A stretch of DNA of 64,000 nt. Source: Eumeta japonica (taxonomy: Eukaryota > Arthropoda > Insecta > Lepidoptera > Psychidae). A model generated the notes under the pieces. It saw only the letters and a list, made by a program, of their open reading frames with translations, did no database searches and was not told the DNA's origin. The first letter of the stretch is position 1. Each line of letters opens with the position of its first letter. This document shows, in pieces, positions 56,001 through 63,289 of this stretch. The position numbers and the translations under genes were made by a program. Where the stretch lies: NCBI GenBank assembly GCA_005406025.1, contig BGZK01000213.1:372001-436000 (forward strand), given 5' to 3'.

Positions 56001-58017
56001 ATTACATTGATATATATTTTTTTTGATTATACGAAATTTAAAGCTCGCATCTTGATTAAACTTCTTCGTCCATTTGTACGGAAAAGAATGACATTTATTT
56101 GTCAGTCACTGGTATTTTTTAATATCTAGAAAAGGTTAAAATTTAAATGATAAATTTCAGAGTCTACTCCGCCGTCTGTATGTGACAGGTGCTTTTGTCG
56201 GTGACTGCCATTGCTATCAACTTGAAAGTTGACACAACAATGGTAGTTATTTCGTCGTATCCACTGATCGGAAAGTTAATACAGATTTTTTTATTGATAT
56301 TGAAATATGGTGTTTTCAAAATTCGATTTTATTTATTTTTGTTAATTTCAGACATTATTTGTAAAGGTATGATTTAATTGTTCTTAATTTTTAATTGTAA
56401 ATCATATTAGTTTTTAATGTATACTCAAATGTGTGTAAGAACAGTTTCTCCTTACTTATAATACTAAAATTTGTACGCCAAAAGATCTGAAACGTTTGGT
56501 CATAAAACCTCTACTACGGGAAAAATAAACTTAGATTTAAGATATTAGCAATTTTAACCAAGAAAAAATTGATAGTAACTATTTAGCTAATCACTTGTAA
56601 AATACGAAAAAAGATGAAGGTAGAAGGACGTATGGAACTTTTAGTGTACGAGTCTGCCTCGCGCTTGACTTATTTAGATCATGAAGCTACTAACTGCACA
56701 GGAGGCAGTATATTGTAATTTACAATTTATTTACCTTATTTTATTTACAGTAATGACAAAAAGACAGTTCTAAAAATAATAGAAAAAAAAAAACTATATA
56801 CATACAATTGTACATACCATTCTTTGATGGTATGTACAATTTCTCAATTCGCTGCCATTCGGTGATCACTTAGATGGGTAGAGGAAAAACCAAATGATTT
56901 AGTTACGGGAATTTTCGAACCCTTAAAGTATCATTTCGTTCGTTTCCCTTTGCACCTATATGGACATTTCTCCATTCTGCTTTCAACAGTATATGGATAT
57001 TTTATGGGCGCTTTATTTTTAAACGAGTAATTAGTCACATGCATACACAATTAAAAAGATTAACGAAATTTTAGGTCTGTCTATGGCTTCTGGTCAAATT
57101 TCTTTGTATACAACTTATATGTGATGTGATTTTATATGAAAATTTTCGTGTCACACGATTTCATAGTCTATTATAAAAATTATAAACTCGAAACAGTTGG
57201 AGTTGTAGTGATCTTATTGATTGGATGCGATTTAATTTTAAATCGTGACGATTATTAAGATCATAGTGTCTGTTGAATATCAGTCGGGTGATTAACAAAA
57301 AAATAATATTAGGGAAATAATTAAAATTACGTTCCATTTTACGACCTATATTTATAAATGACGCCTGAACGGTTCCATTTTAACTTTTTCAATATTTTCG
57401 ACGACATATTTAACTGACTTTTAAATACGGGATCCAGTATTGATTAAAAGCATCGGATTCATCAGAAGGTACCGGGTTCGACCCTGATCACATGCGAATC
57501 GGCCGATAAGTTGTTGACTCAAGTTAATTAAAATCACACGCTCCGTGCCTCGGAGAGCACGTTAAGCCCGTTGGTCGCAGACGCTGTCGCCGCATTGGTG
57601 ACGACGATCTCTCTAACAGTCCCAGATCCGCAGTGGGCCCGAGTGGAAAGTATAAAACCGAAGAGTTTGATATGTTTTAAGTTTCGTGACAAAATTCGGA
57701 GTGTAGTTATTGCATTTATTTAAAATTCGCTTTTCAGTTATTGTGGACTCCAAAACTAAGTAGAAAATTTAAGAAGGAATAGAAGTGATTCAACAGATGA
57801 GATTGATGATTGATGACGATTTCAACCTACTTTTACAGGTATTGGCGAACAAAAACTTCAGAATCTTTTTGGGTTTTTTTAATTGTATTAAAACATTATT
57901 TACCTGTAAACGTCTCTGCGCCTGCGGCGTTATTTCGACGACCCGCGACCACCGCCTCGATTTCCTTTCGTACTGCCATTTGTCGCTCAGGGCGCACTGC
58001 TCGTCGTCAGAGTCGTT
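25903..58017 (-). CDS. cv-c: RhoGAP-START protein of the DLC1/STARD13 family (crossveinless-c orthologue), 17 exons, 5'-incomplete
   Basis: Proteins of this family stimulate GTP hydrolysis by RhoA and Cdc42 at adhesions and cell cortex, and in flies act in epithelial and tubule shaping. Seventeen exons with GT/AG borders join in phase and sum to 2913 nt (970 codons plus stop). Counting from the first codon in the window, residues 1-38 hold the conserved SDKWQYERKSRRWSRV. About 40-440 are low-complexity linker with acidic, Ser/Pro and Arg-rich tracts. Around 409-415 is RWYSFRTSG, near 447-495 is LLRLTACMERYCP and WNWELPKLIRKIKTPDYK, about 498-700 is RhoGAP, and about 757-965 is START. The arginine finger is R539 in MGIFRKAG. 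The SAM domain and start codon of long family isoforms are not in the window. Human relatives are about 1100 residues, so perhaps 100-200 or more residues are missing. The introns are large near the 5' end and hold most of the window's repeats. Confidence 0.93.
26018..27452. other. cv-c last intron, contains a MITE
   Basis: Besides the 165-bp MITE copy at 26139-26303, the intron has a GC-richer block at about 26770-26935 that is open on both strands for about 67 and 104 codons. Neither translation has a recognisable domain. Confidence 0.5.
26139..26303 (+). mobile_element. MITE family A, copy 1 (165 bp)
   Basis: Terminal 'agtacaacgc' (26139-26148) is inverted at 26294-26303. The inside shares 'gtgaagttagtcacgaaagc' and 'ggaagggtcgg' with the copy at 47281-47445, in the same order and with the same total length of 165 bp. 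Subterminal 'cggcagaatttcgtgcgttg' matches all three copies. The superfamily is unknown. Confidence 0.8.
27453..27629 (-). CDS. cv-c: cv-c exon P
   Basis: 177 nt with acceptor 'ttctaccctcag' and donor 'gtaagt'. It encodes SWQQGGGGGGWCAVAETSVA and then GVVLASRYLAQPAGKGRSKL. A run of six Gly replaces the short loop seen in relatives (W-x-x-x-L-P-x-G). It is very GC-rich, which creates several long open frames on the other strand that are shadows. Confidence 0.9.
28361..28501 (-). CDS. cv-c: cv-c exon O
   Basis: 141 nt, with acceptor 'gttacaaag' (a poor pyrimidine tract) and donor 'gtcaga'. It encodes ILRERHIWDDSLIKWRVAEK and then FQYITASSINLPPRDYCVL. The START motifs HxWD and PxRDYxxLR are intact. 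Confidence 0.92.
28887..29024 (-). CDS. cv-c: cv-c exon N
   Basis: 138 nt with acceptor 'gatattgcag' and donor 'gtaagg'. It encodes RGWMSVSGAAPHVELCCKK and then GHPLRLWRATTDVEAPPQEV. It aligns with the START beta-sheet core (W.S.......L..KK...G.PLRLWR..). Confidence 0.92.
29728..29822 (-). CDS. cv-c: cv-c exon M (START start)
   Basis: 95 nt, phase 0 to phase 2. The acceptor is 'tatttttacag' and the donor 'gtgagt'. It encodes VALEELGADFNQDWKGFQQA and ends KALLKEAKE, the first helix of the START lipid-binding domain. Confidence 0.9.
30101..30260 (-). CDS. cv-c: cv-c exon L
   Basis: 160 nt with acceptor 'tgttcatttcag' and donor 'gtttgt', a weaker but acceptable donor. It encodes SRAAHACLLLLIQKHEQLF and then PADMLARCKFNYFEE, which links RhoGAP to START and matches the 'MIAECKKLF..PEEM..C' block of vertebrates. 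Confidence 0.9.
30988..31115 (-). CDS. cv-c: cv-c exon K
   Basis: 128 nt, phase 0 to phase 2, donor 'gtgaga'. It encodes NQMTASNLAVCLAPTLLRL, the conserved RhoGAP motif containing the Asn-Leu-Ala core that contacts the GTPase. Confidence 0.94.
32470..32573 (-). CDS. cv-c: cv-c exon J
   Basis: 104 nt, starting with two bases that complete His and ending in phase 0. The acceptor is 'aaaattttcag' and the donor 'gtgagt'. It encodes VPEPLRPDAVQCALLLLPEE and then LESLQSLLVFLHE, the RhoGAP helix that contains the conserved LLP-x-E. Confidence 0.92.
32910..33162 (-). CDS. cv-c: cv-c exon I (RhoGAP arginine finger)
   Basis: 253 nt with acceptor 'tttttctag' and donor 'gtgagt'. It begins MGIFRKAGVKSRIAKLR; the Arg of FRKAG is the catalytic finger. 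It also holds the conserved HDVADMVKQYFRELPDALLT and NKLSETF. The first codon is ATG only by chance; it is an internal Met replacing the usual Val or Leu of the family. Confidence 0.95.
34027..34139 (-). CDS. cv-c: cv-c exon H (RhoGAP start)
   Basis: 113 nt, completing the Asp codon split with exon G and ending in phase 0 at 'gtaagt'. It encodes KTVFGVPLTVSLQRTGHSLP and then SALNWLKNNALDQ, the first helix of the RhoGAP domain. Confidence 0.93.
34846..35013 (-). CDS. cv-c: cv-c exon G
   Basis: 168 nt with acceptor 'gctcttccag' and donor 'gtaata'. It encodes VLRKLALLRLTACMERYCP and then GWNWELPKLIRKIKTPDYK. This aligns with the conserved block just before the RhoGAP domain (LLRLTAIMEKY...GW.W..PK..K.IK.PDYK in vertebrate DLCs). 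Confidence 0.92.
35188..35257. repeat. Nested palindrome (17-bp and 10-bp arms)
   Basis: 'ggcaaatccaatgtaat' (35188-35204) pairs with 35210-35226 around 'tcttg'. The right arm overlaps a second hairpin, 'ccaatgtaat' (35225-35234) with 35240-35249 around 'caagg', and 'ggcaaatcc' then recurs. The same unit thus appears three times in alternating orientation. It lies in the intron between exons F and G. Confidence 0.92.
35385..35890 (+). mobile_element. RTE-like LINE, 3' fragment
   Basis: Plus-strand translation gives LKYGSESWVWQKKNESRIN, then EVEMQFLSSMCRLSLKDRCR, up to a stop at about 35549. Frameshifted pieces follow: FGHLERIL, CRKFYIDQIG and SLPTLLGNTRQ-like residues. This is the C-terminal end of the insect RTE reverse transcriptase. 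It ends near a (TTA)n-like tail at 35880. It is heavily truncated and antisense to cv-c. Confidence 0.75.
35903..35936. repeat. 16-bp perfect palindrome, 2-nt loop
   Basis: 'aggtgcagcaaatgat' (35903-35918) and its exact reverse complement (35921-35936) flank 'aa'. It directly follows the RTE tail. Confidence 0.96.
36089..36198 (-). CDS. cv-c: cv-c exon F
   Basis: 110 nt, starting in phase 2 and ending in phase 1 before 'gtaagt'. It encodes NNIQRWYSFRTSGLNGG and ends near NQKDPESY. RWYSF corresponds to the RWHSF motif that precedes the RhoGAP region in DLC1. Other frames hit stops. Confidence 0.83.
37095..37918 (+). mobile_element. CR1/Jockey-type LINE, 5'-truncated 3' end
   Basis: The plus strand reads SHITRLAKILGSAAYAVK, a one-base frameshift at about 37168, then TTRLVYFSFFHSFMTYGTFL and LQKRAIHAVYDLRTMTSLRE. 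Downstream, in other frames, come RHKNDL- and KIPVEIQNVPF-like residues to about 37680. This is the C-terminal region after the reverse transcriptase core of insect non-LTR elements. The 3' end is a 'gatttgatttgatttg' tail at about 37898-37912, typical of these LINEs. It lies antisense to cv-c, between exons E and F. Confidence 0.8.
37943..38134 (-). CDS. cv-c: cv-c exon E (3' end uncertain)
   Basis: The acceptor is 'ttatttatttag'; the first G completes the Lys codon of exon D. It encodes LRDKSLRRDKSASRSS, a Ser/Asp-rich run with five consecutive Asp, then LDIKTKKL. The next exon needs a phase-2 junction. The only in-phase GT I find is the weak 'gtattt' after 37943, which adds VHLLSVHARATYPGR. 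The better-looking sites 'gtacat' and 'gtacac' are in the wrong phase. Either the weak donor is used or a small exon lies between E and F. Confidence 0.65.
38390..38620 (+). repeat. Interspersed repeat family B, copy 1
   Basis: 'ttttcttttggcgatcagta', then 'cgatcaattaaaagtgg', 'atccgtagagattttt' and 'gtatttcagagttacttaat' match the copy at 45785-45990 in order and spacing. It lies between exons E and D of cv-c. Confidence 0.7.
39813..39955 (-). CDS. cv-c: cv-c exon D
   Basis: 143 nt, phase 0 to phase 2. The acceptor is 'atttttaacag' and the donor 'gtgagt'. It encodes VYVEPPSPVELKPDPEVLRE followed by RRQAIRTSSLNLGKEGQ. The split Lys codon is completed by exon E. Confidence 0.8.
40020..40330 (+). 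repeat. Low-complexity interspersed repeat with AT run
   Basis: 'gttcacccgcgatttcgg' is followed by a degenerate array of 'gatttcgatgtcgttttcaa'-like units and a 'tatatatgtatatatatata' run. The array resembles, in reverse, the 'gaccga' arrays at other sites. No coding function is supported. Confidence 0.45.
40582..40937. mobile_element. MITE family C with perfect 16-bp terminal inverted repeats
   Basis: 'caatagggtagtttac' at 40582-40597 is exactly inverted at 40922-40937. The 356-bp element has no coding capacity and an AT-rich interior. No clear target duplication is visible. It lies in the cv-c intron between exons C and D. Confidence 0.85.
41145..41763 (-). CDS. cv-c: cv-c exon C (large linker exon)
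   Basis: 619 nt; its first base completes the Leu codon split with exon B, and it ends in phase 0. It encodes an Arg/Lys-rich stretch (LRDSAKAFLRRVESLKTRRR), a Pro-rich segment with repeated PPSP motifs, then a Ser-rich run and KLGNRAKRIFHRGVK. Basic and Ser/Pro-rich linkers here carry phosphorylation and adhesion-binding sites in DLC proteins; specific sites cannot be assigned. The donor is 'gtgaga'. Several long antisense and shifted frames over it are shadows of its high GC content. Confidence 0.85.
42285..42495 (+). mobile_element. SINE-like repeat
   Basis: A GC-rich block with 'gggtgctgaccgagtaggc', 'gtcttaggtcacgttaagtc', 'gtcgccgcactggtagcatc' and 'gtcccagtggtag' resembles the SINE bodies at 57.5 and 53.8 kb, which share the 'cacgttaag' and 'cgccgcattggt' motifs. 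The B box is degraded. Confidence 0.55.
43437..43576 (-). mobile_element. MITE family A, copy 2 (shortened, inverted)
   Basis: The sequence reads 'gacgaaactctgccg', then 'gccattgcgacgcttttgtc', 'actaacttcac' and ends 'agagtttcgtgcgttgtacc'. This is the reverse complement layout of the copies at 26139 and 47281, about 25 bases shorter. Confidence 0.72.
45739..45771. repeat. 13-bp perfect inverted repeat, 7-nt loop
   Basis: 'agtaaccaaataa' (45739-45751) pairs exactly with 45759-45771. Confidence 0.93.
45785..45990 (+). repeat. Interspersed repeat family B, copy 2
   Basis: 'gttttcttctggcgatcagt', 'cgatcgattaaaagtg', 'gggtccgtagtgcatttttg' and 'tatctcagtattacttaata' match copy 1 at 38390-38620. 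The order is conserved and the sequence moderately diverged. Confidence 0.7.
47281..47445 (+). mobile_element. MITE family A, copy 3 (165 bp)
   Basis: It starts 'gtacaatgcacgaaactctg' and ends 'agtttcgtgcgttgtattgtac' in inverted form. The inside shares 'gtgaagttagtcacgaaagc', 'ggaagggtcgg' and 'tcgcaggcaa'-like parts with copy 1. A second 'ggtacaatgc' lies 20 bases before the start (47261). The 76-codon open frame over it is a by-product. Confidence 0.82.
49122..49192 (-). mobile_element. tRNA-like SINE head
   Basis: On the minus strand 'gatttagctcaactg' resembles an A box and 'ggtttcgaatct' a B box, with an Ala-like or Arg-like spacing. The cloverleaf is imperfect and the sequence runs into a T-rich stretch. 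I call it a SINE head or tRNA pseudogene, not a functional tRNA gene. Confidence 0.5.
49315..49490 (+). mobile_element. SINE body (Metulj-like)
   Basis: 'catgtaacggtgaaagaaag' and 'catcctgatgca', followed by 'ggccagcgtgggcactgcgg', correspond in order to a body common in lepidopteran SINEs, where 'ggccagcgtggtggact' is typical. It follows a poly-A run at about 49295-49314. Confidence 0.6.
50290..50400 (+). repeat. Short repeat with 'ccgattacgatgaaattttg'
   Basis: The 'ccgatt..gatgaaatttgg' core is also found at about 51570-51590 and 52197-52220. It is common in lepidopteran non-autonomous Helitron-like repeats. The boundaries cannot be set. Confidence 0.4.
51520..51690 (+). repeat. Helitron-like (LEP1-type) repeat
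   Basis: 'attataaatgcgaaagtgac', 'ccgatttagatgaaatttg' and 'acacggagatagattgacac' are the usual start of a repeat abundant in moths and butterflies. Its 3' partner core 'gatttagatgaaatttagca' reappears after the polypurine tract at about 52200. The class is inferred from that likeness. Confidence 0.5.
51829..52112 (+). repeat. Polypurine tract of about 280 bp with diverged tandem units
   Basis: Almost every base is A or G, with only a handful of pyrimidines. Within it 'agatatggtggagg' recurs at about 52027 and 52090, and shorter 'aagaaggtatggtggagg'-like forms occur at about 51890. It looks like a diverged minisatellite. Such mirror-rich purine strands can form triplex DNA. The Pro/Ser/Leu-rich frames on the other strand are by-products. 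Confidence 0.9.
53690..53905 (+). mobile_element. SINE-like repeat
   Basis: 'actcggtgcgtggctcgtgg', 'agcacgttaagctatcggtc', 'cggcgccgtgggtcatta' and 'ggaccagcgtgggcggctta' match, in order, the body of the SINE at 57.45 kb and others. The tRNA head is missing or decayed. Confidence 0.6.
53980..54122 (-). CDS. cv-c: cv-c exon B
   Basis: 143 nt, phase 0 to phase 2. The acceptor is 'tctcgttcag' and the donor 'gtaagc'. It encodes an Ala/Arg/Glu-rich helix (VIAARALAEREAREARGE), an acidic run and IRVGLVDADGRYTDLDPE. It is accepted because its phase fits both neighbours and its composition stands out from the AT-rich intron. Confidence 0.78.
56807..56840. repeat. 14-bp perfect inverted repeat, 6-nt loop
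   Basis: 'attgtacataccat' (56807-56820) pairs exactly with 56827-56840 around 'tctttg'. Confidence 0.94.
57440..57650 (+). mobile_element. tRNA-derived SINE
   Basis: The B box 'ggttcgaccc' is at 57475-57484. The body follows with 'gtgcctcggagagcacgtta', 'agcccgttggtcgcagacgc' and 'gtcgccgcattggtgacgac', ending 'cccagatccgcagtgggccc'. This is a standard lepidopteran layout. Confidence 0.75.
57904..58017 (-). CDS. cv-c: cv-c exon A (first in window)
   Basis: 38 codons, phase 0 at both ends. The acceptor is 'tgtttgttacag' and the donor 'gtaaat'. It encodes NDSDDEQCALSDKWQYERK and then SRRWSRV, the short motif shared by DLC1, STARD13 and STARD8 upstream of the linker. The presence of an acceptor shows that at least one more exon lies upstream. 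Confidence 0.85.
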
Positions 58018-58209
58018 CTGTAACAAACAACAATATACTTGATAAAGTAGAAATTATTGGATGGATTTTTCGTTCATTTTTGGACGATTAGAAAATTATA
58101 GTAGGCCTACACGTTACAGTAGAACAAATGATTTGTTACTGTCAGGAAACTAATCGTAATATTTGTCAGTAATTAATAATCTAGAGAAATAGTTGAGAGG
58201 ATGATGAAT

Positions 58210-58238
58210 ATTTTCCCTCCAACGGTCGGAGGGAAAAT
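58210..58238. repeat. 11-bp perfect inverted repeat, 7-nt loop
   Basis: 'attttccctcc' (58210-58220) pairs exactly with 58228-58238. Some further pairing ('gatga' with 'tcatc') extends it with a short interruption. Confidence 0.9.
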
Positions 58239-58513
58239 CATCAGATCGATTATCATCGGAAAAATCTTGACCTGAATTTGTGCTTTTCGTTATTCAATAT
58301 ATATTTTCTGAGAAGTTAATTTTTCTCAAGTTTTCGGAGTTGTGCAAGAGGTCATTTATTTGTTTTTTACTTTTGTTGTTGATTGTCGACGGTTGTATAA
58401 TAACTGCTAATTATTAGTTTTAATTATTTTATAAAGAGAATCGGGTAAAATAAGTATTAAGTTTTCAAAATAAAGATTTATTTGCCAGTAATTTGTTTTC
58501 CAGTCTATCTATG

Positions 58514-58516
<3 letters not shown>

Positions 58517-58554
<38 letters not shown>
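58517..58554. repeat. (TA)n microsatellite
   Basis: About 19 uninterrupted TA units. Confidence 0.95.
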
Positions 58555-58558
<4 letters not shown>

Positions 58559-59429
58559 TAAAATAATTAATAATAACAATTTCAAAAATTTCATCTATGT
58601 AACATAAATTTTCTAATTCTGTATTGTTTAACGCATTATTTATCACATAACTGTAAACCGGGATTAAAATATATAAACAAAATAAGGTATATCGTAAATT
58701 AACGACGCTCTTTATATTCGACTCGATATCATTTCCGTATCATTTACTAACGCAAAAGTAAACATTTCAGATGATTGGAGTTGACGTGCGGCAATCATCA
58801 CGCCACACAAAGGTCTCTGCTAATTCGTACCTTCGAAATGACGTTGATTATTTTGACCTTCCACGTGTTATCTAACCAAACAACGCCACTACAAATATGT
58901 TGTTCGTGTTTAGTAACGATTATATAATGATTGTAATATTCGAATTGTTCCTACAACGAAACGGATGTATTTTGTAACATATCTTCATAAATAGATAATG
59001 AAAATGGTTTCCTTTCTCACGCAATCACGTCAAAACCACTGAACGCTCCGGTATGAGATTACGACCAATCGACGCGGGTTCGTCTGTAGATGGTTTATAG
59101 CTTATTTATTTATTTTTAATGTATATACCCTTCTTGTTTTCTGTATTATATGCATTCATAACCTATATCGCCCAACGAAGTGGACTAGTGACTATTAGTT
59201 TACAGACAATTTTATAGTAATTTACACACATACACACGTCAATGCTATGAAATGTTAATTTAATGACATTCAGTTACGGTCAGTCAAAAATATTATTAAA
59301 TTGTTTTATTTATTAGTGGTGCTGAAAAGTTTTAAAATTGAAAGATAGTGACACAAATTCTCGATAAAAGAGAAAAGTAGAGACGAAAAATTAGCTTTGT
59401 TTTATTACAACATTTTAAAGAAGTAAACA

Positions 59430-59765
59430 TGCATGCAAGCTAATAAAGGGCGGATGATCACCGCCCCCTCTGGACAAATGCAACTCACGGGGAGTCACTG
59501 GCGCATTGCCGGTCTTTTACAAAGGAATAGATTATTTTATTAAAGAACACCGTTGAGAGTGGTTCATTGCGAAAACCGTACGTGGAAAAAAATTGTGCAC
59601 GAAGCATACGGTGGTCGAACCAAACCAACAAAATCATCAATAAACGATGATTTGGTGGTAGAACAAAATCATCAGCACCATGTTGATCGGCCAACCATCA
59701 ACATGGTGATGTTGGTGTTTTCGGCGAGTAGAATAATGACGGAAATCAGGGGGTAGGAATGCGAT
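59430..59765 (+). repeat. Diverged copy of an abundant lepidopteran repeat
   Basis: 'gatgatcaccgccccctctg', 'cgcattgccggtctttta', 'cgtacgtggaaaaaaattgt' and 'acgaaaatcagggg'-like ends follow, in order, a repeat widespread in moths and butterflies ('gatcaccgcc...cgttgccggccttt...gtacgtggaagaaagc'). A 12-bp hairpin lies at 59676-59708. The mobile element class is uncertain. Confidence 0.55.
59676..59708. repeat. 12-bp perfect inverted repeat, 9-nt loop
   Basis: 'caccatgttgat' (59676-59687) pairs exactly with 59697-59708 around 'cggccaacc'. Confidence 0.93.
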
Positions 59766-61764
59766 TGAACAGGTCATCAGAGCATTTCTGCAGTAAATCT
59801 ATAAAGAAAGCCTAGATTGTGTGAGGATTGTCTGTATTTTCGAATGGAGTATACTTACGAAGCATCAGTGGGCCGTTGACGAAAATATTTAATGTTATCG
59901 TTCAGACTGTTTGTACTAGTTTCGGTTATTCAATTTAAAATATCCAGTGGTTTTAGGTGCGGAATTACTAGCGTGTGAGCGAGCCATGAATTTTCTGTAT
60001 TTTTCTTTCACTTTTCATACGGAATTTGTGATTATTCTTAGAATTGTCTTTCTCCGTCAGCCCCCAATAATGTTTGTGAGTGAAGGGATAGCGTGGGGAA
60101 GGGATTTGTCATACACGGTTTGACATCCAATTGACAGCGATATTTTCGGGAGATCAATGGGAACAATTATTATAAGTTTTTTAGGTGAAAGGAATTTCAA
60201 AAGGTACGATTATAGTCATCAATTTATGTGTTGCTAATTTTTGTTTTGGGCATAAAAATTTTAGAAACAAGGTTCAGCTAACAAGTTTTCCTATCCTCGG
60301 TAAACATTTACCAAATAATCAATATTCAATTCGTAAGTTTTAAAAAAATCAGAAAACAAACAGGTACATACAAGAATAGCTCGTTTAATAGAAAAAGATC
60401 TATTAATTCTTCATAAGATCTATTAAAATATCAAAGCAACTATAGCGCTTGATAAATAGCTACCAAAAGTTGTTTTTTTATTATTTCTATACTTGTGTAT
60501 GGTATGGTACAATATATACTGTATAAAAATACAGTGCCTCTACATAAATAAATAAAAATGTAAATAAATAAATAATACTGATTCCTTTGAGACTTCGGCT
60601 TAACGTCGAATTCGAATACGCGCGTAATTTTATACACCTACTAGCATTTGTTACCGACTTCGTTTGCGTATTTGTATCATCGAAGCGAGCTAACACCGAT
60701 TCTAAGAATTCCCGAGTAATATAATCTATATTTTATTTTCATACTAGTATTTTTCCCGGAATCGGAAAAGCGACCGGTCGCGGAATTAAAATCCAAAGTG
60801 GAACTGGGAGACGAAATTAAGAACAGAACCGAGATTGGGTTTCATGGCAAAATCGATCAATATAAAAGATTTAGGAATACATTTTAGATTTTCACGGAAA
60901 AAACCGTGGATGGAAAAGCTAGTATTGTATAAGTATACTTCTTTTAATACGACATTAACTGTATTAAAATCCGTTTATTGTCCCACTGCAGGGTCATCGA
61001 TCACTACATGCTTGTGATTACAGTACGAAAAACAAAAAAAAAAAACCTAATAGTGCTTCAAAGTTTTAAAACCCATTTGAAATTCAACGTTGGGCGGACA
61101 ACAAAAACATTTTTTGTCTGCATTCGATTTCAGAAAAAAATGCTGTAATACTCATAAAACTGCTGATGTAAACATTGTAAAATTCTGTTCGCGTACCTTC
61201 AAATATCAATGTTCCTTAAAAATATACAATAAAAATTATGATGTAAACTTTGACAAACAATTTTTACTACGTACAAGAGAGCGTGGAAAAGCGAACGGAG
61301 TACTTTTTATAAGTCATCGTAAAAAATTGGGAGCTATAGGAATAGGAGTTCGGCTATTGTTGATTACTTCGCGGTCGCTTGTTAAGGCGCCGCCTTCATA
61401 CGTATGAATACGAACTATTGTGATCCAATGCTGAAAGAAACGGTCGAACGTCTACTAGACTACGCAGCGAATGTACTGTGTTATGTAACGAATATTACTC
61501 ATTTGAAAATATTTCCGTCGATGCAATAGTTGCCTTTTAATGGTTTAAAATTATAAATAAATATTCAAACGATTAAAATAAAATTTAAAATTGGGAGGAG
61601 CATAATGTATTTGGTGTTTTAAAATTTTATTGAACATTGATAGGTAAAACAGAACAAACCCGCAGATATACAATTAGTAGGTTATATAAAAAATTTGTTA
61701 TACTACATACTGTAGTCACTTATTTAGTTAGGTAGTCAGATTATAAAATAGTAAATGTTAAATT

Positions 61765-61985
61765 GTAGGTGGACGCGTGGTCAAGAGTGTTGTCTACAAA
61801 AGGGAAAGTACCGGTTTCGAATCCCGATCGCGGGCGAATTAACCAATCAGTTTTTAATATAAGAACAGATCTATAATAAGAAGAGCGGGTTTAAGCCGTC
61901 TCGGTCCCGGATGTTGTCACTGCGCAGACGGCGACAGCTACAAACAGCACTTCGGCGCTGGGTTAGCTGGATCTTCTAATATGAA
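61765..61985 (+). mobile_element. tRNA-derived SINE
   Basis: The A-box-like 'ggacgcgtggtcaagagtg' and the B box 'ggtttcgaatccc' (61813-61825) have tRNA-like spacing. The body follows with 'gtctcggtcccggatgttg', 'cactgcgcagacggcgacag' and 'ggcgctgggttagctgg'. Confidence 0.75.
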
Positions 61986-62634
61986 ATAAATAGGAATGTG
62001 GATAGGCAGGTACGTGTCGCCAGCGGAATGATCAAAATCTTAGACAACAAAATGCTACTGTTTAAAGTATATCTAAAAAGCGACGATTTTAGCGAAACTA
62101 TTGTTATACTTGTTTGTGAGACGTCTGAAATGTGACTACTCATTAGAGTATTTTGTAACAAGCGACTTGAGCTATTTCAAGAACGTGAGCTATTACATTT
62201 AAAAGCTCATATTTGATTGATATAAATCGAATTATGATTGGATCTGAGATCCGAAAATCGGATTAGCATAGAAAAGGAACAGCTTCTTCGAGCATAGACT
62301 GAATACTAACAAGGAATGATATTATGATAATCAAATGCAAATTCAAATGACAACTATTGAGTGCTACCATTAAAGTACTGTTAGGACATAAATTCCTTTA
62401 TAAAGAAAAAGAAACATCTTCATATTCCTCACCTTTTACGTTTTTAGAATTCGACTATCTTGATGGACACGATTGATAAAGTTGCAAATGTTAAAGGGCT
62501 TAAAAGGGCTTATATTAGATTTTACAAAACAATTTATAAAATATACCAATGTATTTTTGGCAAATTACACAGTTATTTCAGTTTTAGACTTAGTATTTAT
62601 CATTGTCATCAGCTTGTATAAATTACTGATGTAA

Positions 62635-62775
62635 CGTAGACCCCCTCAGTGTCACGGCACCTCGGCCGTGAAAATACCCGTGAGTAATCAACGCGCTCGG
62701 CAGGCGTGTCGGCGATGAGAGACTTTGACATTTGAACTTATCACCGGTAGGTGGCGTCGCATTAGACTCCTTTTT
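62635..62775 (+). repeat. GC-rich interspersed repeat
   Basis: 'cgtgagtaatcaacgcgctc', 'ggcgtgtcggcgatgagag' and 'tcaccggtaggtggcgtcgc' form a compact GC-rich block within AT-rich DNA. I believe it is a lepidopteran repeat, but this rests on general likeness only. It encodes no recognisable protein. Confidence 0.4.
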
Positions 62776-63289
62776 ATTTTTCTTCTGTGTAAAGATAATG
62801 ACGCAATTTTTCAGTTTTCAGTATTTGTTTAGTTTGTTGAGAAGCAGACGATATTTGACGCTGACGGGTGCGACACCTGTATTTAATATAGCTCACAGTG
62901 TTCAACTGAACTATTTCATAAGTTATTGCACAACCTCATAATAATTATTATGTCTAAAAGTTTGACTAGACTAGAACGAATCGTTTGAGTTGATTTTGGA
63001 CCGCTTCCTGATATTACTCGAAATATTCTTCTGCAGGAAGATAATGACACAATTAGATGGTTTCTTTCTGAAGGTGAAACATAATGAAGAAAACTGGCTA
63101 AGAGCTTGTCGAACTGTGCTGATTGTGGAGTTTCGGAGTCGTTACTACAAAGAAATGCACTAAAGATGAAAAAACTACGTTGTTATACTTTTATTTGTTT
63201 GCCGCACATAATAGGTAAAAGCACTTTAGTTGCCTACAACTAGAGAAACAAGTAGGTATGTTGACTGTTACCTTAAACTAGTGTCAACT

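Larger units (their letters stand above)
54123..57903. other. cv-c intron between exons A and B
   Basis: Mostly AT-rich without coding evidence. It holds a 14-bp palindrome at 56807-56840 and a SINE at 57440-57650. A GC-richer block at 54880-55030 encodes nothing recognisable. Confidence 0.5.

Noticed and set aside
59485..59756. Open frames on both strands around 59.6 kb as genes
   Set aside because: They lie in an abundant lepidopteran repeat and include a 12-bp hairpin.
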